Shown: positions 22,436 to 31,249 of the stretch, in pieces
How positions within the stretch are numbered: position 1 is the first letter of the stretch
Layout: each line of letters begins with the position of its first letter
NCBI GenBank assembly: GCA_946413815.1
Contig: CAMKMD010000026.1
Coordinates: 1 to 48,441, forward strand
DNA from: an uncultured Ruminococcus sp.
Lineage (GTDB): Bacteria > Bacillota > Clostridia > Oscillospirales > Ruminococcaceae
DNA: 48,441 nt
Direction of reading: 5' to 3'
Made by a program: the position numbers and the translations under genes
Notes under the pieces: model-generated
What the model was told of the DNA's origin: nothing
Seen by the model: only the letters and a program-made list of their open reading frames with translations
Database searches by the model: none

Positions 22436-25012
22436 ATGAAGAAAAAAAGATTACTTTCTGCATTTTGTGCTGTCTGCATTGGCGTATCTGCCTTGAATGT
22501 GCCGACAGCCTGTTTGTCCGTCAATGCTGCAACAGCAAACAACACTGCCTTCAACAATACGGCTGGTATGACCGTGGAGTACCTTGACCGTGGTATCTGT
22601 GCAGTCAACACCGGCAGCGGAATGCTTGTTAACTGGCGTTTCCTTGCGACTGACCCTGACAATGCCATATTCAAGCTGTATCGGGACAATACGCTCATCT
22701 ACACCTCGACAGAAAAGGCGAATGGTGCGACTTGTTTCCTCGACAAGTCCGGCAATGCAAACTCTGCTTACAAAGTTGAGACATACAACGGAACACAGCT
22801 CATAGCAAGTGATAATTGCACAATTAAATCATCTAACGCCTATTTTGACATCAAGCTCGACCAGCCGGGCAAGGGCTCTGACGGTGGCACCTACTCGCCG
22901 AACGACATGAGTGTCGGTGATGTGGACGGTGACGGTGTGTATGAACTGTTCGTGAAGTGGGATCCCTCCACATCGAAGGACAACTCACAGAAAGGCAAGA
23001 CCGACAAGGTCTATATCGACTGCTACAAGCTCGACGGCAAGAAGCTTTGGCGCATTGACCTCGGCGTGAATATCCGTGCAGGAGCGCACTATACGCAGTT
23101 CTATGTGGCAGACTTCGACCTTGACGGTAAGTGCGAAATGACCTGCAAGACCTCGGACGGAACGGTTGACGGAACAGGCAAAGTCATTGGTGACAAATCT
23201 AAAGTCTATCGTGACAGCAGCGGTCTGATCTACTCAGGCAATGAATTCTACACGCTGTTTGACGGCGCGACCGGTGTGGCACTGGATACGGTTAATTACG
23301 AGCCGGGGCGCGGTGATCCGACCAAATGGGGCAAGTCCTCCGATAAGTTCAACCGTGTGGAGCGCTACTGGGGCAGTGTTGCCTATCTGGACGGTGTGCA
23401 TCCAAGTGTTATCACAGGTCGTGGCTATTACGGAAGATTGACTGCAACGGCATATTCCGTGGAGAACAAGAAACTCAAGAAGCTCTGGACATTTGATACA
23501 GGCACAAGCTCCTCCAACGCAGGATACGGCGACGGTAATCACAATTCTATGGTCGCCGATGTAGATAATGACGGCAAGCACGAAATTATTACCGGTTCAA
23601 CGTGTATCGACCATGACGGTAAATTGAAATGGAACACCAACACCGGTCACGGAGATGCACTCCATGTGGGTGACCTTGACCCGAGCAATCCGGGTATTGA
23701 AGTCTGGACTTGTCATGAGGACAGTCCTTATGGTGTGTCACTCATTGATGCAGATACGGGAAAAACGCTCTTTAGAAACAACGGCTCCGGCGATACGGGA
23801 CGCTGCTGTGCGGATAATGTCTGGGCAGGCAATCCCGGTGCAGAACTATGGGGTAACGGCAACGAAGTCAAGGGTGTGAATGGTGCAACTCTCAACTGCC
23901 GCCGTCCAGCTATAAACTTTCTCAGCTACTGGGACGGAGACTTGGAGCGTGAGATCTTAGACGGTTACACCGATTCTCCTGCGACTATCTCCAAACTGAC
24001 CGGTGATGCCGGCAAGACAACAATCACAAACCTACTGTCCACTGACGGCTATTACACCTGCAACACTACCAAGGGCACTCCTTGCCTGAGCGCCGATATT
24101 TTTGGTGACTGGCGCGAAGAGCTTGTCGTCCGCAAGGCTGACGGCAGCGGCATCCGCATCTATACGACTACCTACGACACGGACTACCGTGTACAGTGCC
24201 TGATGCACGACCCGCAGTACCGTGTACAGGTCTCCTCGCAGAACACTGCCTACAACCAGCCCCCTCACACTAGCTTCTTCCTCGGCACGGGTTATGATAT
24301 GCCGGCACGTCCTGCCTGCACTGTTCTCGGCGGTGGAAGCCGTCCTGACGATATTATCGAGGTAGAGCCGATAAAAGGCACGCTCATCAGTGAACTCAAT
24401 ATCAAGGATACAACATATTACAAAAGCTGGGGCATTGACAGCTCCCTTGCAGTTGGTGATACAGTTTTCGGAGACAGAGAGGCTGAGAGATGCGCTGTTT
24501 CTGAACTGCCGGCTTATCTTGAAGGTGCAGAGCTGATACTTACTCCCTGCGATGCAAAGAATTCTGATAAAGAACAGGCTGAACTAACTTTTGCCAAGGA
24601 CTGCACTCTCTATGTTGGACTGGACAGCCGTGTGGAAAATGTCCCCTCATGGCTTTCGGGCTTCACAAAGATTGAAGATACGGTCAATACTTCCAACGGC
24701 GTAACATTTGTGTTGTACACGAAGTCTGTCAGTGTTGAAGAAAAGTTGATACTCGGTGCAAACGGACAAGCCACAAGCTGTATGAACTACATTGTAATGG
24801 CTTCAACAGCAGAGCCTACTGCAATAATCCGCGGTGATGTCAATGCAGACGGTGAATCCAATGTTGCTGATTTAGTCACATTGCAAAACTGGCTTCTTGC
24901 TAAACCTGACTCTAAACTTGCTGACTGGAAAGCAGGAGATTTGTGTGAAGATGACAGGCTCGATGTATTTGATTTGGTTTTAATGAGGCGTTTGCTGGTT
25001 TCAATAGAATAA
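22436..25012 (+). CDS. PL11 rhamnogalacturonan lyase with dockerin
   Basis: 858-aa secreted enzyme that would cleave the rhamnogalacturonan-I backbone. A signal peptide ends near residue 32. Residues of about 45-640 match family PL11 (Bacillus YesW/YesX-like): MTVEYLDRGICAVNTGSGMLVNWRFLATD at the start of the domain, calcium loops such as VGDVDGDGVYELFVKWDPS, ADFDLDGKCEM and VADVDNDGKHEI, GNHNSMV, and the C-terminal QPPHTSFFLGTGYDMP. About 655-795 is the module also found in the PL1 enzyme (WGID-SLAVGD-FGDR). Residues of about 796-858 are a dockerin. AAGGAGG is 10 nt from the ATG. It is controlled by an operator shared with PL1 and lies next to the regulator. Confidence 0.93.
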   Translation: MKKKRLLSAFCAVCIGVSALNVPTACLSVNAATANNTAFNNTAGMTVEYLDRGICAVNTGSGMLVNWRFLATDPDNAIFKLYRDNTLIYTSTEKANGATCFLDKSGNANSAYKVETYNGTQLIASDNCTIKSSNAYFDIKLDQPGKGSDGGTYSPNDMSVGDVDGDGVYELFVKWDPSTSKDNSQKGKTDKVYIDCYKLDGKKLWRIDLGVNIRAGAHYTQFYVADFDLDGKCEMTCKTSDGTVDGTGKVIGDKSKVYRDSSGLIYSGNEFYTLFDGATGVALDTVNYEPGRGDPTKWGKSSDKFNRVERYWGSVAYLDGVHPSVITGRGYYGRLTATAYSVENKKLKKLWTFDTGTSSSNAGYGDGNHNSMVADVDNDGKHEIITGSTCIDHDGKLKWNTNTGHGDALHVGDLDPSNPGIEVWTCHEDSPYGVSLIDADTGKTLFRNNGSGDTGRCCADNVWAGNPGAELWGNGNEVKGVNGATLNCRRPAINFLSYWDGDLEREILDGYTDSPATISKLTGDAGKTTITNLLSTDGYYTCNTTKGTPCLSADIFGDWREELVVRKADGSGIRIYTTTYDTDYRVQCLMHDPQYRVQVSSQNTAYNQPPHTSFFLGTGYDMPARPACTVLGGGSRPDDIIEVEPIKGTLISELNIKDTTYYKSWGIDSSLAVGDTVFGDREAERCAVSELPAYLEGAELILTPCDAKNSDKEQAELTFAKDCTLYVGLDSRVENVPSWLSGFTKIEDTVNTSNGVTFVLYTKSVSVEEKLILGANGQATSCMNYIVMASTAEPTAIIRGDVNADGESNVADLVTLQNWLLAKPDSKLADWKAGDLCEDDRLDVFDLVLMRRLLVSIE

Positions 25013-25021
25013 ATATACTCC

Positions 25022-25054
25022 AAGCGCGCAGGTCATTGATAACTTGCGCGCTTT
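25022..25054 (+). terminator. Terminator of the PL11 gene
   Basis: AAGCGCGCA pairs with TGCGCGCTT across a loop that itself can pair partly (GGT/AAC), followed by TC-rich sequence. Confidence 0.75.
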
Positions 25055-25111
25055 CTGTCTATAACAGCTACCAATATTTTTAATTGATCGAATACCAACT
25101 TATTATTACCA

Positions 25112-25130
25112 ACAACGTTACATTACCATT
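25112..25130. other. Element right end (attR side)
   Basis: ACGTTACATTACCATT ends directly at the tRNA 3' half. Reversed, it shows partial symmetry with the left end, including ACGT at the same distance (bases 11-14) from the TT core. Confidence 0.6.
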
Positions 25131-25180
25131 AGGTTCTTGTGCCGAAAGGTGTGCAGGTTCAAGTCCTGTCACCCGCACCA
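25131..25180 (+). pseudogene. tRNA-Leu(UAG) 3' half
   Basis: Starts at AGG of the anticodon loop, continues with TCTTG, variable arm GTGCCGAAAGGTG, a T-arm identical to the intact tRNA-Leu, acceptor strand CACCCGC, A and CCA. It complements the 5' half at 4221-4255 exactly. Confidence 0.9.
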
Positions 25181-25186
25181 AACAAC

Positions 25187-25229
25187 AAATTGCCTGAATA
25201 ACGGTTTTATGCCGGTATTCAGGCAATTT
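25187..25229 (+). terminator. Original terminator of the split tRNA-Leu
   Basis: AAATTGCCTGAATA pairs with TATTCAGGCAATTT, with an inner CGG/CCG; T-rich afterwards. It marks the chromosome side of the right junction. Confidence 0.8.
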
Positions 25230-25232
25230 CTT

Positions 25233-25438
25233 TATGTCACGAGTCCCGCTGTGATTCCGTTTCTTTACTGAAAAAAGCAGAAAAATCACACGATTTTCCA
25301 TAAAAATCACACGAAAAATCACACGAAAACCGACTTAGTTAAGAGACCGGAAAGTGATACAGCACTGCATCAGCATGTCTGATCTGTGCTCTGGAAAACC
25401 CGTCTCCCTCCCCCTTGATATTATTCTTCAGAGCTTTC
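25233..25438. other. Gene-free stretch with three AAAAATCACACGA repeats
   Basis: AAAAATCACACGA occurs at 25282-25294, 25303-25315 and 25315-25327. Nothing else is recognised between the tRNA terminator and the sigma-factor promoter. Confidence 0.55.
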
Positions 25439-25467
25439 TTGTATCTCCGGTAAAAAAATGTTAGAAT
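25439..25467 (+). promoter_or_regulatory. Promoter upstream of ECF sigma factor 1
   Basis: TTGTAT (25439-25444), 17-bp spacer, TAGAAT (25462-25467). A later CTAATAAGTGAAAGGAATCC resembles the region around the -10 of the other two ECF genes, so a second, closer promoter is possible. Confidence 0.5.
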
Positions 25468-25539
25468 AAACTTAGTATAGACCGCAGTTCCCATCGTCTA
25501 ATAAGTGAAAGGAATCCATTCCGGAAAGGAGTCCCCGAT

Positions 25540-26094
25540 ATGGAAAACGGTGAAAGTAGCTACCGCCGTTTCCTTGCAGGTGATGATGAAGGTATGGTAG
25601 AGCTTATCCGCAACTATAAGGACGGACTGATTCTCTATCTGTGCAGCATCACCGGCGACATTGATTCCGCAGAAGAATGCGTTCAGGATACGTTCATAAG
25701 ACTTGCTGTGAAGAAGCCGCATTTTGCAGGCCGCAGTTCCTTCCGCACATGGCTGTACGCTATCGGCAGGAATATGGCTGTAGACAGGCTCAGAAGCCTT
25801 AAACGCCGCAGGCAGACTTCTCTTGAGGACGCTGCTGAGATAAGCGATGGCACTGACCTTGAACGCAGCTATCTTATGAGCGAAAGAAAGGTCACCCTCC
25901 ACCGTGCTATGCGGAATCTGAAAAAAGAATACCAGCAGGTGCTGTGGCTGACTTATTTCGAGGAGTTCACGGCTGCCGAAGCTGCTTCTGCTATGGGAAA
26001 GACAAGAAAGCAGACAGAGAACCTGCTGTATAATGCAAGGAAGGCACTCAGGACAGAACTGGAAAAGGAGGGCTTCAGCTATGATGAGTTATAA
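25540..26094 (+). CDS. ECF-type RNA polymerase sigma factor 1
   Basis: 184 aa. Region 2 includes AEECVQDTFIRLAVKKP and FRTWLYAIGRNMAVDRLRSLKRR (2.3-2.4, -10 recognition); region 4 includes LKKEYQQVLWLTYFEEFTAAEAASAMGKTRKQTENLLYNARKAL (-35 helix-turn-helix). There is no region 1 or 3, as usual for ECF (group 4) factors. It begins MENGESSYRRFLAGDDEG, very like the sigma factors at 34969 and 43212, so the three are paralogs. GGAAAGGAG precedes the ATG. It overlaps the anti-sigma gene by 14 bases. Presumed job: transcribe surface dockerin genes when the anti-sigma protein releases it. Confidence 0.93.
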   Translation: MENGESSYRRFLAGDDEGMVELIRNYKDGLILYLCSITGDIDSAEECVQDTFIRLAVKKPHFAGRSSFRTWLYAIGRNMAVDRLRSLKRRRQTSLEDAAEISDGTDLERSYLMSERKVTLHRAMRNLKKEYQQVLWLTYFEEFTAAEAASAMGKTRKQTENLLYNARKALRTELEKEGFSYDEL

Positions 26095-27136
26095 GGAAAT
26101 GGCTGCCAATGTACTTGAAGCCCGGGACAGATACGAAGAAAAGAAGAAACGCAGGAAGACGCTCATGCTTCGCTGTATCCCCGCTGCGGCAGGCCTTTGC
26201 CTGGCCGTTGTGCTGGGGGCAGCAGCAACAAAACACCCCCTGACCGATATACCTCAGCCGCCGGATATCGTTACAGAGACAGCACCAGTGACTGACGAAG
26301 AGCCTGTCACTGCGGTAACAGAAGCAGTAACGACCGCATCAGCGGCAAAGCCCGGCAGAACAACTGCCACCGCAGTATCACAGACCGTAACAAAGCCTGA
26401 AGTCACTGTGACAGCTGCCTCTGATGTTACGACTGTGCAGGGCAGTGAACCTTCTCACACAACGGCGGCAGCAAACAGCATAGTTACCGAAGCAGCTGTA
26501 CCTCAGACCTTACCGATTGCAACAGTGCCGGGAAAACAGGAGCAGACGGCTGCTGTAACTGCACGCACCGAAAAGGTAAGCCAGTCCACACAGGCCCCAG
26601 CAACGGTTACGATGCCCGTATCACCGGTCGAAAATATGCCTTCTCCTGTAGAGACTGCTCCGGCAGATCCCACGGAGAATGTTACTCCTACTCTTAAAGA
26701 AGGCGGTCCGGACGATCCCTACGGCATAAAGGCAGTATGCCGGAAGTATGGCTTTATAGATATCGCTCCGGCTAATATACCGGAGGGCTTTGAGCTGAAT
26801 GATATCGGATATGAAGAGCAGGAGGACGTAAACGTACTGTTTATCAACTTCAACCGGAAAAGAAGCAGACCTTACGGCGGCATCGGTGAAACGATCTACC
26901 TTATCTATTCTTTCAACAAGAAAGCGGAGCCGCCTGACAACTGGGATACTATAATCCCACCACCGGATGTGGAGAACATGACCAGCACTGTAAACGGATA
27001 TGAATTCAGGCATTACTACAGCAGTCTTGACAAACAGCTTTATGCCATATATACAGACAACAATCAGAGATTCACTATCATGGTCTGTGGCAGCGACCGT
27101 CAGACAGCTGAAAGCATTTTTACATCCATAGCGTAA
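26081..27136 (+). CDS. Membrane anti-sigma factor 1 with DUF4367-like sensor domain
   Basis: 351 aa. A short basic cytoplasmic part (about 28 residues) would hold the sigma factor; one membrane helix follows (CIPAAAGLCLAVVLGAAA). A Thr/Ala/Pro/Val-rich linker of about 165 residues probably spans the cell wall, and the C-terminal ~135-residue domain begins DPYGIKAVCRKYGFIDIAPANIPEGFELNDI in outline. That PxxIPEGF pattern resembles DUF4367. The start is ATG 26081 behind AAGGAGG, inside the sigma gene. The domain recurs at 33777 and 46391, and a further fragment is at the right edge. It likely senses something outside the cell; the ligand is unknown. Confidence 0.82.
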   Translation: MMSYKEMAANVLEARDRYEEKKKRRKTLMLRCIPAAAGLCLAVVLGAAATKHPLTDIPQPPDIVTETAPVTDEEPVTAVTEAVTTASAAKPGRTTATAVSQTVTKPEVTVTAASDVTTVQGSEPSHTTAAANSIVTEAAVPQTLPIATVPGKQEQTAAVTARTEKVSQSTQAPATVTMPVSPVENMPSPVETAPADPTENVTPTLKEGGPDDPYGIKAVCRKYGFIDIAPANIPEGFELNDIGYEEQEDVNVLFINFNRKRSRPYGGIGETIYLIYSFNKKAEPPDNWDTIIPPPDVENMTSTVNGYEFRHYYSSLDKQLYAIYTDNNQRFTIMVCGSDRQTAESIFTSIA

Positions 27137-27149
27137 AGGAGGGAATACT

Positions 27150-28256
27150 ATGAAAAAGATACTGATATCTGTTATTCTGGCCGCCATGCTACCTATGCCG
27201 TGTCCCACAACATACGCCGCAGATACTGCCGGATATCAGACTGCCCCTGTTTCAGATGACAATATGTATTATATCTTCTATAAGGACATTGACACGGCGG
27301 AGATTGACGAGGAAGTTGAAGAAAAGCGCCATGCCAAAATCTACGCTCTTTTTGATGAAGGCCTGAGCCAGAATGAAGTTGACCGGATAAGCAATGACTA
27401 TTGTCAGGAGATACGGCTGGAGCTTCTGAAAGCCGCCTACAGGGAGGCCTCTGCAAAAGTCATTGCGGAGCTTGGCATAGATGATCCCGGGATGTTCCGT
27501 TCAGCATTTGCGCCGCTTATTGTGTGCCGTCTGAGCGAAGAGCAGCTCCGCATAGCCGAGAGTTCCGAAAACATCTCTGATGTCACGGTATTTCATGATT
27601 TCAGTCCCTCACCCGATATTCTTTATGACAGGGACAGCTTTATCGAAATGCTTACTGTTGACAATGATGGAAAAAGTGTTTTAGGTGATGGGATAAAAAC
27701 CGATGCGATACTTAACAGCGGCGTAAATAATGATACAGATTTTCTTATCGTTTACGGACTGTCTGACACTGAAGAAATATCTCAGGTTATCAACCAGCTG
27801 AATACAATCAAAAAAGGAGAATGGGTCACGCCAATCGAAATAATGCCATTCAGCGGCCAGGATTTCGATTTTTCGGGCAGCAGCATCATATCCAATAACA
27901 GAATAAAGCTGATAGTATTTGTGAATGATGTTACACCTGGTCTGACCGCAGATAATATCGGAAGCTATTCAGCAGGTGTCGGGTTTGATGCAAGGCCATA
28001 TGTGATAAACCGAGGAGATACCAACGGTGACTATATCCTCGACGCCCGTGATGCCTCCGATATCCTGTCTGTCTACGCCGAACTTTCCACGAACAGCAGC
28101 ACAGTGCTGAGTGCAGAAGAAAAGGCTGTAATGGACGTTGACGGCGACGGCAAGGTAGATTCTGCCGATGCAAGCAAGATATTGTCATATTACGCATACA
28201 GTTCAACCGATGGAAAAGGTCTGTTCGGAGAATGGCTCAATGCACAGAAACCGTAA
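27150..28256 (+). CDS. Secreted dockerin protein, unknown function
   Basis: 368 aa with a signal peptide (MKKILISVILAAMLPMPCPTTYAA). Residues of about 60-160 (APLIVCRLSEEQLRIAESSENISDVTVF) recall the inhibitor-I9/propeptide-like pattern of subtilisin prodomains, a loose resemblance only. A second similar segment lies at about 195-275. The C-terminal ~75 residues are a dockerin with two calcium loops (GDTNGDYILDARDAS and DVDGDGKVDSADAS). It lies 13 bp after the anti-sigma gene and ends the three-gene operon. No enzyme motif is seen. Confidence 0.78.
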   Translation: MKKILISVILAAMLPMPCPTTYAADTAGYQTAPVSDDNMYYIFYKDIDTAEIDEEVEEKRHAKIYALFDEGLSQNEVDRISNDYCQEIRLELLKAAYREASAKVIAELGIDDPGMFRSAFAPLIVCRLSEEQLRIAESSENISDVTVFHDFSPSPDILYDRDSFIEMLTVDNDGKSVLGDGIKTDAILNSGVNNDTDFLIVYGLSDTEEISQVINQLNTIKKGEWVTPIEIMPFSGQDFDFSGSSIISNNRIKLIVFVNDVTPGLTADNIGSYSAGVGFDARPYVINRGDTNGDYILDARDASDILSVYAELSTNSSTVLSAEEKAVMDVDGDGKVDSADASKILSYYAYSSTDGKGLFGEWLNAQKP

Positions 28257-28280
28257 AACCCTGATCTCAATACAGATAAT

Positions 28281-28307
28281 AAGCCCTGACTTGGTCAGGG
28301 CTTTTGC
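28281..28307 (+). terminator. Terminator of the sigma 1 operon
   Basis: AAGCCCTGAC-TTG-GTCAGGGCTT followed by TT. Confidence 0.85.
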
Positions 28308-28373
28308 TTATTCATCATTAAATGACAGCGTCATAAAAACGGCCTGAGATTTGCAGATATGAATGATATGATA

Positions 28374-28532
28374 CAGCCGCCCGTGATGGGCGGCATAGTG
28401 AATAAGTCGCTGATATTGGCGTAGATCCCTTCACGGAGTGTTATTGTATACCGCTCACCGGTCGGAATACCGGAAGCTGATATATGAAATCCTCCCGGCT
28501 CGTTATGAACCGGGAGGATTTGGTAATTTAAG
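28374..28532 (+). repeat. Interspersed repeat, copy 1
   Basis: Contains CCGCCCGTGATGGGCGG, CGGAATACCGGAAG and a CCTCCCGG...CCGGGAGG hairpin, then TAATTTAAGGAGGTATTACT. A diverged copy is at 48081-48212 and part of it at 43875-43922. The last part lies downstream of the LRR-dockerin gene on the minus strand and would act as its terminator. Confidence 0.7.
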
Positions 28533-28538
28533 GAGGTA

Positions 28539-30137
28539 TTACTCGCTTACTATCTTATTTCTCATAGATACCATATCGAAGGAATCAACGGCGCTGTCGC
28601 TGTTGAGGTCGGCAGCGTTCCAGTCGGTGAGGACGGAATTCTTCTTTGCAAGCAGGAAGCTGTTGAGGGTAACTGCGTCCGCAACATTTACTGCGCCGTC
28701 GTTGTTGATATCGCCCTTTTCGCCGTCAAGTGCAACGAAGGTCATACCGTGTGATGTGGCATAGCGCTCTGCCTCGGTATTGCTGAATCCCTTGATAACG
28801 CAGTCCTTCTCAGCGATAAGTATTGCATTCTGGTCTGCAAGTGAATCGATCACTTCACCCAGTATAATACGAGCCGGTGAGATAGTACCGATAAGACCGG
28901 AGAGTTTCAATGAACTTGTGAACGCAAGCTCCTTTACTGCTGTGCCGATGAATGCGCCCTGTCCGACATACTCAAGATCCTTGGGCAGGTTCACGTTTTT
29001 CAGTGCGGGAAGGTAGCTGAATCCGTATGTAGGGATACGTTTTGATCCGGTAATGTTAATTGTTTCAAGAGCCTCACAGTCGCCGAATGCTATTCCGACT
29101 ATTTCCTTTACGTTGATATCCACCTTTTTCAGCTCAGGGCAACTTATAATGGAACCGCCGTAAAGTGTCATATCGGGTGAGTCGATAACAACTTCCTCGA
29201 GGTAAGGCAAATTCTTTACTCCGTTGATATAGCGTATATTCTCGGGAACAACGATTCGTGTGACACCTGTAAATGACAGAGCCTGGAATACACCTGTTAC
29301 CGGATGCCCGTCAAGCTCGGCAGGATATGTGATTGTTTCGTCTATCTTTTCCTCTTCAAACTTGGGAAGAGTTGAATCTGTGATAACTGCTGATCCGTCC
29401 GGAAGAAGCGCATAGACCCATATATCTGAGGTGTATGTCTCGTAGGCTGCTTCGCCTTCAATATAATACTCTGAGGTCACAACATAACTGCCGTCCGCTG
29501 CCTGGAAAACGCCGGGGGTCTTTTCTTCCTCGTCATATCTCATGCCCTCGGGGAGCTCGTCGGTGAAGAGTACCTTAATGATCTGGCTTGTGTCATCGAA
29601 GTTTAAGATAACACGTTCTGTTCCTTCATCGTTTAGCCAGTACTCAGATATATCTATGATTCGTTTTACAGGATCATTATTCTGTATATCCGGTAATATA
29701 CGGGGAATGTCTGTACGTGCGGAGTAGTATGCCGGAACAGGCTCAAGGATATTAAGGCACGGATCAGGATCATCCAATGATGCTCTTCCGACTGCTGTTC
29801 CTTTAAGCTCTTCTCTTGCACGAAGGCAGCAAGTGTTCATGTCGCTTGAACGCTCTGTCTTATAGATGAAGCGACAGAGCTCCTGCTGCTCTTCTGTTAG
29901 GGAGCCGAAGTCGGTGATCTCAAGGCTGTAGCGCACGAAGTCATCAAAGAGCGACATATCGACCTCTGTTTCCTCTGTCGGTTCTACATATTTCTTGATT
30001 ATGTACTCGTATACAGGTGTCATCTGAATCGGGCTGTAATCGAAATCGGAATAGTCACCTGCGCTTGCCGTCATACTTCCCGCGGGAAGCATTGCTGCGG
30101 CCATCATAGCCGCCAAAAATCTTTTTGTCTTTTTCAT
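28539..30137 (-). CDS. Secreted BspA-type leucine-rich repeat protein with dockerin
   Basis: 532 aa with a signal peptide (KTKRFLAAMMAAAMLPAGSMTASA). The central part (about 240-450) has BspA-like LRR_5 repeats (LDGHPVTGVFQALSFTGVTRIVVPENIRYI, YGFSYLPALKNVNLPKDLEYVGQGAFIGT in outline). The C-terminal 62 residues form a dockerin (GDINNDGAVNVADAVTLNSFLL... DLNSDSAVDSFDMVSMRNKIVSE). Such proteins are known on the surface of cellulosomal ruminococci; LRRs suggest binding to proteins or glycans. It is the last gene of the sigma 2 operon, 51 bp behind the previous gene. Its 5' leader is nearly identical to those before 37492-39963 and 45325-46314. Confidence 0.86.
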   Translation of the reverse strand: MKKTKRFLAAMMAAAMLPAGSMTASAGDYSDFDYSPIQMTPVYEYIIKKYVEPTEETEVDMSLFDDFVRYSLEITDFGSLTEEQQELCRFIYKTERSSDMNTCCLRAREELKGTAVGRASLDDPDPCLNILEPVPAYYSARTDIPRILPDIQNNDPVKRIIDISEYWLNDEGTERVILNFDDTSQIIKVLFTDELPEGMRYDEEEKTPGVFQAADGSYVVTSEYYIEGEAAYETYTSDIWVYALLPDGSAVITDSTLPKFEEEKIDETITYPAELDGHPVTGVFQALSFTGVTRIVVPENIRYINGVKNLPYLEEVVIDSPDMTLYGGSIISCPELKKVDINVKEIVGIAFGDCEALETINITGSKRIPTYGFSYLPALKNVNLPKDLEYVGQGAFIGTAVKELAFTSSLKLSGLIGTISPARIILGEVIDSLADQNAILIAEKDCVIKGFSNTEAERYATSHGMTFVALDGEKGDINNDGAVNVADAVTLNSFLLAKKNSVLTDWNAADLNSDSAVDSFDMVSMRNKIVSE

Positions 30138-30188
30138 GTTTTTTCCTCCTTTATATTAATGGCTGTATCACCATTTCATCCTTGAAGC

Positions 30189-31211
30189 TTAAAAATCCCA
30201 TGTCTCCGCATCTATCTTCTGAATGACTATAGCGTCTCCGCCGGTAATACCGTCCTCGCCGTCAATATCTGCATTGAACTGCGCCTGTTCTGAAAGTGGA
30301 TATTTCTCCTTGTTTGCAATGTACTGGAGAACTGCAACAGCATCGGCTACTGTGACTTTATCATCGCAGTTTGCGTCGCCGTCGGTGTAGTCTGAAATGT
30401 TGATGCCTCCACCTGAGTAATCGGGAAAATCGTGATGTCCCCATATATACCTGTACACGGCGTCTGTATCTTCTGACACCAGCACCTTGTATATCTCGTC
30501 AAAGAGGGCTAATTTTTCAAGCTGCGTCATCTCTTTTTCGGGGATAAACCGTATAGCCCTGCAAACCGCTGCATTGTCCTCGTTTTCGTATGGTTCGCTG
30601 TAGATGAAATCCTTCGTAACCCCGATTTTCTTCTCGGTAAGGTATTTTTCAACCCTTTCCTCATCGGCTGTCTGGAAGGAAAGAAAATCATCACTGATAC
30701 AGGCGGGGCGGAATTCAATTACTGTAAAAGCGGATGCGAACTTCACCGCTGTCTCGCTGATGAAACTGCTTTCTTTCAGGGCGCGGTATGCCTTTTTAAA
30801 CTCAGAGGTGCTTACTCTGTCTCCGTAAAATGCAAGACGGCTGTATTCCTTATTATGCGTTATGATGTGGGCGGAGGTGAGGCCAAGAGAATCAATAAGC
30901 GTCTCCGCATCTTTCTCATCTGCGCCATCGCTGAGATGATAGCTCAGCTTCATGCCACCGGAAAACTTTATCTTCAAACTGGCAGAGGTATCGCTGACAT
31001 ATATCTCTGTGCCGGGAAGGTAGACAGTATCGGTGTCGTAGTAAGCAAAGATAGGCTCAAGATTATCATACTTCCCTCTTTCAATCCTTGTGAATCCGTC
31101 TAGCTGACTGTCATCAAAGGGGATATCAACTGCGCCGGAAGACAGTGCTGACGGACAGAACATCATGGCTGCACCCATAAGCGCCGCAATTATCTTCCGT
31201 GTCTTTTTCAT
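30189..31211 (-). CDS. Secreted dockerin protein of unknown function
   Basis: 340 aa with a signal peptide (KKTRKIIAALMGAAMMFCPSALSSG). The body (about 30-270) is two or three alpha/beta repeats with no recognised family; the layout (strand, then ...ETLIDSLGL..., then AYRALKES) resembles the protein at 40993. The C-terminus is a dockerin of the type GDANCDDKVTVADAVAVLQYIAN...ADIDGEDGITGGDAIVIQKID. It is cotranscribed with its neighbours (38-bp and 51-bp gaps). Confidence 0.8.
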   Translation of the reverse strand: MKKTRKIIAALMGAAMMFCPSALSSGAVDIPFDDSQLDGFTRIERGKYDNLEPIFAYYDTDTVYLPGTEIYVSDTSASLKIKFSGGMKLSYHLSDGADEKDAETLIDSLGLTSAHIITHNKEYSRLAFYGDRVSTSEFKKAYRALKESSFISETAVKFASAFTVIEFRPACISDDFLSFQTADEERVEKYLTEKKIGVTKDFIYSEPYENEDNAAVCRAIRFIPEKEMTQLEKLALFDEIYKVLVSEDTDAVYRYIWGHHDFPDYSGGGINISDYTDGDANCDDKVTVADAVAVLQYIANKEKYPLSEQAQFNADIDGEDGITGGDAIVIQKIDAETWDF

Positions 31212-31249
31212 AATGCTTCCTCCTTCTCAGTCCGTCACTGATGTAGGTC

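Larger units (their letters stand above)
4256..25130. mobile_element. Integrated mobilizable element (~20.9 kb) in tRNA-Leu(UAG)
   Basis: The boundaries come from the split tRNA: the left end starts with CGTTCACGCTACGTCATTG after the 5' half, and the right end finishes with ACGTTACATTACCATT before the 3' half. A TT dinucleotide is common to both junctions, which suits a large serine recombinase, and the only recombinase seen inside is of that type. The element also carries a relaxase with MobC (mobilizable, but no type IV secretion genes seen, so not self-transmissible), a RepA-like ATPase, a large RNA and dockerin-bearing pectin lyases as cargo. A second orphan 5' tRNA half inside the left end shows a more complex history than one insertion. 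Confidence 0.85.

Noticed and set aside
25080..25322. Minus-strand frame containing VTGLEPAHLSAQEPN
   Set aside because: It is the antisense translation of a tRNA-Leu 3' end, a known false-gene artefact; there is no ribosome binding site.
25282..25327. AAAAATCACACGA repeats as an att site
   Set aside because: Three short direct repeats outside the tRNA junction; nothing links them to the recombinase, so they are only recorded as repeats.
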